DNA of 64,000 bases from positions 1-64,000 of the forward strand of contig CAZLDI010000008.1 in NCBI GenBank assembly GCA_964558415.1, written 5' to 3'. Shown in pieces: positions 60,574-64,000 of this stretch; the first letter of the stretch is position 1, and the number at the start of each line of letters is the position of its first letter. This DNA is from CAZLDI01 sp964558415. Its GTDB lineage: Bacteria > Chloroflexota > Dehalococcoidia > SM23-28-2 > RBG-16-64-32. The notes under the pieces were generated by a model. The model ran no database searches. It was not told the origin of the DNA and saw nothing but the letters and a program-made list of their open reading frames with translations. The position numbers and the translations under genes are program-made.

Positions 60574-61815
60574 ATGGCGTTTACCCTGACGATGCCGGAG
60601 GTGGGGGAGACGGTCACGGAGGGGACGATAGAACGCTGGCTCAAGCAGCCGGGTGAGCGTGTCGAAAAGTACGAGCCGATAGTCGAGATCAACACAGACA
60701 AGGTGAACGTTGAGTTGCCTTGCCCGGTTTCCGGCACTCTGAAAGAGATCCTGGCGCCGGAGGGCGAGACGGTGCCCGTGGGCGGAGCGCTCGCCATCAT
60801 CGACGAAGTAGCCGGTGAGACGCCCGCCGACGTTGCACCTCCGGCGCCACCGAAGGCAGCGGAGCCTGTGGGCGCAAAGAGCGCCGCGGTGGTCGCCTCA
60901 CCCGCTGCGCCCAACGGCGCGAGCGACCGAAGACGCGCTACTCCCCGCGTGAAGAAGCTGGCCGAGGAGCTGGGCGTAGACCTCGCCGCAGTTACCGGCA
61001 GCGGACCGGGTGGGCGCATTGTCGAGGAGGACGTACGCGGCGCTGTGGGTGGGGCCCCGAAGGTAGCGACGGTTGCGCCTCCGTCCGCCGCCGCGCGAAC
61101 AGCGGCTCCGGGTGTGGCGGAAGAAACCGTGCCGGTGACTGCGATAAGGCGCACCATCGCACAGCGCATGTCCGCGTCCGCCTTCAGCGCCCCGCATGCC
61201 TGGCTGGCGATGGACGCGGACGTGACCGGCCTTGTCCGGCTGCGCACCGCGGTCAGGGAGTCCTTCCGGCAGAGGAACGGCATTGATCTCACCTACTTGC
61301 CGTTCATGGCGCATGCTGTTTCGCAGGCGCTGGCAGAGCACCCGTATCTGAACGCGTCCTGGGCGGAGGACAAGATTATCCTCAAGAAGCGCGTTAACCT
61401 GGGCATCGCGGTTGCAACGGACAGGGGATTGCTGGTCCCCGTCGTCCCGGATGCCGACCGGCTGAGCGTCACCGGCCTCGCGCAGGCGATGAACGACCTC
61501 GGCGAGCGGGCACGCGCGAACGAACTTCAGTTGAGCGACGTTCAGCACGGGACGTTCACCCTGGACAACACGGGTGCGTTCGGTGCGGCGCTCACGATGC
61601 CCATCATCAACCTCGGCCAGGCGGCGATCATCACCCTCGAAGCGATCACAAAGCGGCCAGTTGTGGTGGACGGAGACGCGATCGCGGTCCGCTCCGTCGT
61701 CGCCCTCTGTCTCTCGTTCGACCACCGGGTCGTCGATGGCCATCTGGCCGGGGCGTTCCTGCAAGACGTGCGCTCCCGGATGCAGGCGTTCGGCCCGGAC
61801 AGCGGCATCGAATGA
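60574..61815 (+). CDS. 2-oxoacid dehydrogenase E2, dihydrolipoyl acyltransferase
   Basis: 413 residues from ATG 60574 (GGGAGGGG upstream). One lipoyl domain (EINTDKVNVELP, Lys43), an Ala/Pro linker, the E1/E3-binding domain (TPRVKKLAEELGVDLAAVTGSG), a second linker, then the acyltransferase core ending with the catalytic FDHRVVDGHLAG. The substrate (pyruvate, branched-chain 2-oxoacid or acetoin) cannot be set from sequence. A longer frame to 60295 is inside E1beta. Confidence 0.94.
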   Translation: MAFTLTMPEVGETVTEGTIERWLKQPGERVEKYEPIVEINTDKVNVELPCPVSGTLKEILAPEGETVPVGGALAIIDEVAGETPADVAPPAPPKAAEPVGAKSAAVVASPAAPNGASDRRRATPRVKKLAEELGVDLAAVTGSGPGGRIVEEDVRGAVGGAPKVATVAPPSAAARTAAPGVAEETVPVTAIRRTIAQRMSASAFSAPHAWLAMDADVTGLVRLRTAVRESFRQRNGIDLTYLPFMAHAVSQALAEHPYLNASWAEDKIILKKRVNLGIAVATDRGLLVPVVPDADRLSVTGLAQAMNDLGERARANELQLSDVQHGTFTLDNTGAFGAALTMPIINLGQAAIITLEAITKRPVVVDGDAIAVRSVVALCLSFDHRVVDGHLAGAFLQDVRSRMQAFGPDSGIE

Positions 61816-62492
61816 TCTCGTCCCCCCTTTCGCTCGAAGTGAGCTGGCTGGGGAGTATCGACTACCTCGACGCCTGGGACCTCCAGAAACGCCTCGCGAT
61901 CGAGCGCGCATCCGGCCGGATCCCGGACACGCTTCTGCTACTTGAGCACCCGCCGGTCTACACGACAGGCCGCCGCGGCGCCGGGCAGCACCTCAAGCTC
62001 CCGGCCGAGGCTCTGGGCGCGCCGCTCATCGAATCAGATCGCGGAGGCGACATAACGTTCCATGGCCCCGGTCAACTGGTGGCCTACGGGATCGTAGATC
62101 TGCGATGCGCCGGACTGGGGATCTCTGACTACGTCTGCGCACTGGAAGAGGCGCTCATCTTGACGCTTCGTGATTACTCGATTGAGGCGGAGAGGATACC
62201 GAGGCTCACCGGCGTCTGGGTCAACGGCGAAAAGATCGCCGCTATCGGAGTGCGTGTCAGCCGCCCTGGCGGTGCGTCCGGCGCCTGGGTGACGACGCAT
62301 GGCGCCGCGCTCAACGTTGACGTTGACCTGGGGTGGTTCGAGCGCATCGTGCCCTGCGGCATCCCTGACCGCGGCGTGACCTCCATGGAGCGGCTCGTGG
62401 GCGCCGCGCCCGTCGTGCGAGAGGTCGGCGAGCGATTTACCGCGGAGTTCGCCGTTACCCTGGGGCGCCGGACGTCTCTCTCAGCCGCCTAG
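61812..62492 (+). CDS. lipB: Lipoyl(octanoyl) transferase
   Basis: 226 residues. Transfers octanoate from acyl-carrier protein to the lipoyl domains, here likely for the E2 of the same operon. Motifs: LEHPPVYTTGRRG, SDRGGDITFHGPGQLVAYG, the Lys of NGEKIAAIGVRV and the catalytic Cys of PCGIPDRGVTSM. ATG 61812 overlaps the E2 stop (ATGA). LipA is not in the window. Confidence 0.94.
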   Translation: MISSPLSLEVSWLGSIDYLDAWDLQKRLAIERASGRIPDTLLLLEHPPVYTTGRRGAGQHLKLPAEALGAPLIESDRGGDITFHGPGQLVAYGIVDLRCAGLGISDYVCALEEALILTLRDYSIEAERIPRLTGVWVNGEKIAAIGVRVSRPGGASGAWVTTHGAALNVDVDLGWFERIVPCGIPDRGVTSMERLVGAAPVVREVGERFTAEFAVTLGRRTSLSAA

Positions 62493-62528
62493 TCGTCGTC
62501 AGCCTTTTCCCGACTGGGGCCCCGCACT

Positions 62529-62575
62529 TATGTGACAGCCGTCACATATGCTCCTGTCCTGGTTCGCCATATAAT
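62529..62575 (+). promoter_or_regulatory. CRP-type operator and -10 box of the ABC transporter
   Basis: A perfect TGTGA-N6-TCACA (62531-62546) sits inside a longer 8-bp-arm palindrome (62529-62536 with 62541-62548). TATAAT follows at 62570-62575. With +1 near 62582 the dyad is centred about 43 bases upstream, close to the class II activation position of CRP-family proteins. No -35 is needed in such promoters, and none is seen. Confidence 0.7.
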
Positions 62576-62603
62576 TGGGTGCGTATGTCCGGAGGGAGAG
62601 ATC

Positions 62604-63407
62604 ATGGCTATAGCGAAACAGACGATGACTGAACAGCCCAAGGCGGCGAATGCGCCGGAGCGGATAGCGATCATCGCGGCGACGGGAGTCGTCAAGACGT
62701 ACGATACCGGCAGGCTGCGGGTTGAGGCCTTGCGAGGCGTTGACCTGACGATCTACCGCGGCGAGATGGTGGCGATTATGGGCCCGTCTGGCTGTGGGAA
62801 GACTACGCTGCTGAACTGCCTCTCCGGCCTCGATGTGGTGGATAGCGGGCAGATCATGATCGAGGGCGTTAACCTGGCGACGATGTCTGATAACGCCAAG
62901 ACGGAGCACCGCGCGCGGCGGATGGGATTCGTATTTCAGTTCTACAACCTCCTTCCCGTGCTGACTGCGGTCGAGAACGTCGAACTGCCGCTGCTCGTGT
63001 CCGGCGTGAAGGCGCACGAAGCCCGGAGAAAAGCAATGGCGGCGCTCGACACCGTCCACCTGACTGAATGGGCGCAGCACAAGCCCGCCGAACTTTCCGG
63101 AGGCCAGCGCCAGCGAGTGACGATCGCCCGGGCGCTGGTGAACGAACCGGCGATCGTTTGGGGGGACGAGCCGACGGGAGACTTGGACAGCGCCAACGCC
63201 ACAGAGATCATGGACCTTCTCAGTGAGCTGAACCGCGCGCACAGCCAGACATTTGTGCTTGTAACGCACGACCACGGCGTGGCGCAGCGCACGGCGCGCA
63301 TCATCCGCATGCAGGACGGCCGCATCACCAGCGATCAGCGCATCATTAACCGCGAGGCCGGCATCTGGGGCGAATCCGTGGACGGCGCGGCCGCCGTCAA
63401 GGAGTAG
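62604..63407 (+). CDS. ABC transporter ATPase (MacB/LolD-like)
   Basis: 267 residues. Walker A GPSGCGKTT, Q-loop FVFQFYNLLP, signature LSGGQRQRV, Walker B IVWGDEPTGDLDS (Trp in place of a hydrophobic residue), and H-loop VLVTHDH. The N-terminal 40 residues are an Ala/Glu-rich extension. MacB-like ATPases drive mechanotransmission with a FtsX-type permease, here the next gene. ATG 62604 has GGAGGGAG upstream. Confidence 0.93.
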   Translation: MAIAKQTMTEQPKAANAPERIAIIAATGVVKTYDTGRLRVEALRGVDLTIYRGEMVAIMGPSGCGKTTLLNCLSGLDVVDSGQIMIEGVNLATMSDNAKTEHRARRMGFVFQFYNLLPVLTAVENVELPLLVSGVKAHEARRKAMAALDTVHLTEWAQHKPAELSGGQRQRVTIARALVNEPAIVWGDEPTGDLDSANATEIMDLLSELNRAHSQTFVLVTHDHGVAQRTARIIRMQDGRITSDQRIINREAGIWGESVDGAAAVKE

Positions 63408-63410
63408 GTG

Positions 63411-64000
63411 ATGAACGAAATGTTCGGCCTCTCCATGAATACAGTCATGATCGTCCTGCTGGTGCTTCTCGGTGTCACCGTAAGCACTGTGGCCCTGGTG
63501 TTCGTCCGTAACCGCATCATCTTCTTCATGGGGTTGCGAAATATCCCGCGCCGCATGGCCCAGACGGTGCTCATCATCATCGGTTTGATGCTCAGCACGG
63601 TCATTATTACCGCCGCCTTCACGACTGGTGACACCGTCGACTATAGCGTCACAAAGCAAGCGTACGATCTCTTCGGCCATGCCGACATCGTCCTGGACGG
63701 CGAGGTCGGCGGCGCGTCTCCGGGCGGTGATGACAACTCGAACATATCCGGCGAGGAGTACCAGAAGTTCCTCACGGAGGCAGACCGCGCGGACCTTGAT
63801 GGAGTGGATGGTTACACCGGTATCCTCGTCGAGTTCGTGCCGGCGATCAACCGCGACACCCAGCTCAGCGAGCCTGACGTCGGGTTCACAGGTGTTGACG
63901 CGACGCGCGTCGACGCCTTCCCCGACTTCATCGACGCTGATTCCGGCGAAATGCTGGACCTGGCACACCTCGGCGAAGGCGAAATATTCGTCAACGAGAG
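63411..64000 (+). CDS. FtsX/MacB-like permease (3' end outside window)
   Basis: The 196 visible codons begin at ATG 63411, 3 bases after the ATPase stop. Two membrane segments appear near the start (VMIVLLVLLGVTVSTVALVF, then AQTVLIIIGLMLSTVIITAA), with RNIPRRMAQ between them as in family members. An extracytoplasmic domain then begins (DGVDGYTGILVEFVPAIN). It is cut by the window edge. It pairs with the ATPase upstream. Confidence 0.88.
   Translation, partial: MNEMFGLSMNTVMIVLLVLLGVTVSTVALVFVRNRIIFFMGLRNIPRRMAQTVLIIIGLMLSTVIITAAFTTGDTVDYSVTKQAYDLFGHADIVLDGEVGGASPGGDDNSNISGEEYQKFLTEADRADLDGVDGYTGILVEFVPAINRDTQLSEPDVGFTGVDATRVDAFPDFIDADSGEMLDLAHLGEGEIFVNE

Noticed and set aside
62499..63968. 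489-codon minus-strand ORF
   Set aside because: It is antisense to the ABC ATPase and permease; no motifs, shadow composition.

Overview
The window reads as a piece of a GC-rich bacterial chromosome, most likely from the phylum Chloroflexota (Dehalococcoidia or a relative). I base that on the mix of gene families: a fused shikimate kinase/3-dehydroquinate synthase, a DUF2207 membrane protein, a PAC2-family protein, Flp-type pilin, form-II Cox-like molybdenum hydroxylase, Ku/LigD end joining and LexA boxes of the GAAC-N4-GTTC type. No rRNA or other decisive marker is present, so the placement is an inference. Many genes start with GTG or TTG, and several promoters place the -10 hexamer directly before the start codon, which suggests leaderless transcripts.

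Layout. 1-1.6 kb: an exported protein with a long Thr-Pro repeat, running off the left edge. 1.9-10.7 kb: one co-directional block, alaS-ruvX-mltG-aroE-orf-aroC-aroKB-acyP, joining translation, recombination, wall assembly and the shikimate pathway. 10.8-14.3 kb: cupin enzyme, LysM/lytic transglycosylase, HD hydrolase, Ku and RidA. 14.3-17.7 kb (minus strand): a promoter, a 31-codon leaderless ORF, a hairpin, a double-GNAT protein and an ABC exporter. 17.8-23 kb: an M20 peptidase, LigD (PE-LIG-POL), and convergent to it a ligase paralogue that has lost its catalytic lysines. 23.4-27 kb: citrate synthase, two very small genes, and a DUF2207 protein whose signal peptide lies in another frame behind two CRP-like sites. 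27-31.1 kb: PAC2 protein, alkylsulfatase-like hydrolase, a possible small RNA, a flippase-like membrane protein and a cytidylate-kinase-like protein.

31.2-34.7 kb (minus strand): three tightly packed genes resembling serine palmitoyltransferase, the YghO/bacterial ceramide synthase acyltransferase family and an epimerase-like ceramide reductase. Together they look like a complete sphingolipid-base-to-ceramide pathway. 35.2-41.6 kb: AddB and AddA, overlapping. 41.6-42.3 kb: an Flp pilin and tRNA-Asn, -Gln and -Leu. 43.2-49.2 kb: an SOS mutagenesis region, with imuB and dnaE2 each behind a promoter whose spacer is a LexA box, and a ribbon-helix-helix gene, a DUF6504-like gene and a HAD phosphatase between them.

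50.3-54 kb: CoxS-CoxL-CoxM-like molybdenum hydroxylase (form II, so probably not a true CO dehydrogenase), then tRNA-Gly, a CoxG-like SRPBCC protein and an acyl-CoA dehydrogenase. 56.1-62.5 kb: a 2-oxoacid dehydrogenase operon, lpd-E1alpha-E1alpha-E1beta-E2-lipB, with two tandem E1alpha genes. 62.5-64 kb: a MacB-like ABC ATPase behind a perfect CRP-type site, followed by a permease cut by the window end.
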